Assembly (NCBI GenBank): GCA_964475955.1
Contig: CAYYZY010000137.1
Location: 1 to 21,238, forward strand
DNA: 21,238 nucleotides
Direction of reading: 5' to 3'
From: DATKZH01 sp964475955
GTDB taxonomy: Bacteria > Planctomycetota > Planctomycetia > Pirellulales > Thermoguttaceae
Shown: in pieces, positions 21,198 through 21,238 of the stretch
How positions within the stretch are numbered: the stretch's first letter is position 1
Layout: every line of letters begins with the position of its first letter
Notes under the pieces: model-generated
What the model saw: the letters and a program-made list of their open reading frames with translations, nothing else
Database searches by the model: none
Told to the model about the DNA's origin: nothing
Position numbers and translations under genes: made by a program

Positions 21198-21238
21198 ATG
21201 ACTCCCAAACTGACGCACGAACAACGCGCGGCCCTGGC
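21198..21238 (+). CDS. Start of a small gene cut by the window edge
   Basis: The ATG at 21198 opens a frame reading MTPKLTHEQRAAL, which runs off the end. It resembles the N-terminus of small planctomycete proteins starting MTPKLTxEQRAAL that I recall as hypothetical or antitoxin-like; this rests on 13 residues only. No ribosome binding site is present, but a good promoter ends 8 bp before it. Confidence 0.55.
   Translation, partial: MTPKLTHEQRAAL

Overview
The window looks like a piece of a planctomycete chromosome, most likely a Pirellulales-type metagenome assembly. This is inferred from four things: high G+C by eye, two Tat-exported Gfo/Idh/MocA oxidoreductases, a secreted methyltransferase-like/PQQ-propeller fusion, and a large secreted TPR-CHAT protein. 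Two runs of exactly 100 N (2665-2764 and 17331-17430) show that it is a scaffold. Both lie in repetitive DNA.

Layout, left to right. 1-776: no convincing gene, but an 18-bp palindrome and a strong stem-loop. 777-3325 (+): a secreted Pro/Gln/Tyr-rich repeat protein with five GYGSR modules and a C-terminal PDZ-like domain, interrupted by gap 1. The gap is flanked by the same 55 bp on both sides, and merging the two copies restores one frame. 3603-6863 (+): a secreted TPR-CHAT protein with an intact His/Cys pair. 7094-10419 (+): a methyltransferase-like/beta-propeller gene broken by a frameshift at imperfect heptamer repeats. 10426-11733 (+): a Tat-exported oxidoreductase 6 bp downstream.

11826-15513 (-) is a complete ECF-type nickel transporter operon, nikK-nikM-nikL-nikQ-nikO. 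In front of nikK is a good sigma70-like promoter whose -10 box is overlapped by a 7-13-7 inverted repeat, a strong candidate NikR operator. The nickel regulator nikR (16844-17254, -) lies on the same strand but is separated from nikK by a HigBA-like toxin-antitoxin pair (15785-16745, +). That pair is visibly less GC-rich and was probably inserted. The nikR leader is a 16-bp minisatellite that contains gap 2.

17460-21008 (-) is a second exported carbohydrate-type group: a Gfo/Idh/MocA oxidoreductase, an embedded DUF433/DUF5615 toxin-antitoxin-like pair, and a GH51-like arabinofuranosidase-type enzyme, each with its own ribosome binding site. A new gene starts at the right edge (21198, +), directly behind its own promoter.

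Together the window combines exported carbohydrate enzymes, a self-contained nickel uptake and sensing unit, two toxin-antitoxin modules, and an unusual pair of secreted proteins (repeat/PDZ and TPR-CHAT). That pair is the least explained part.
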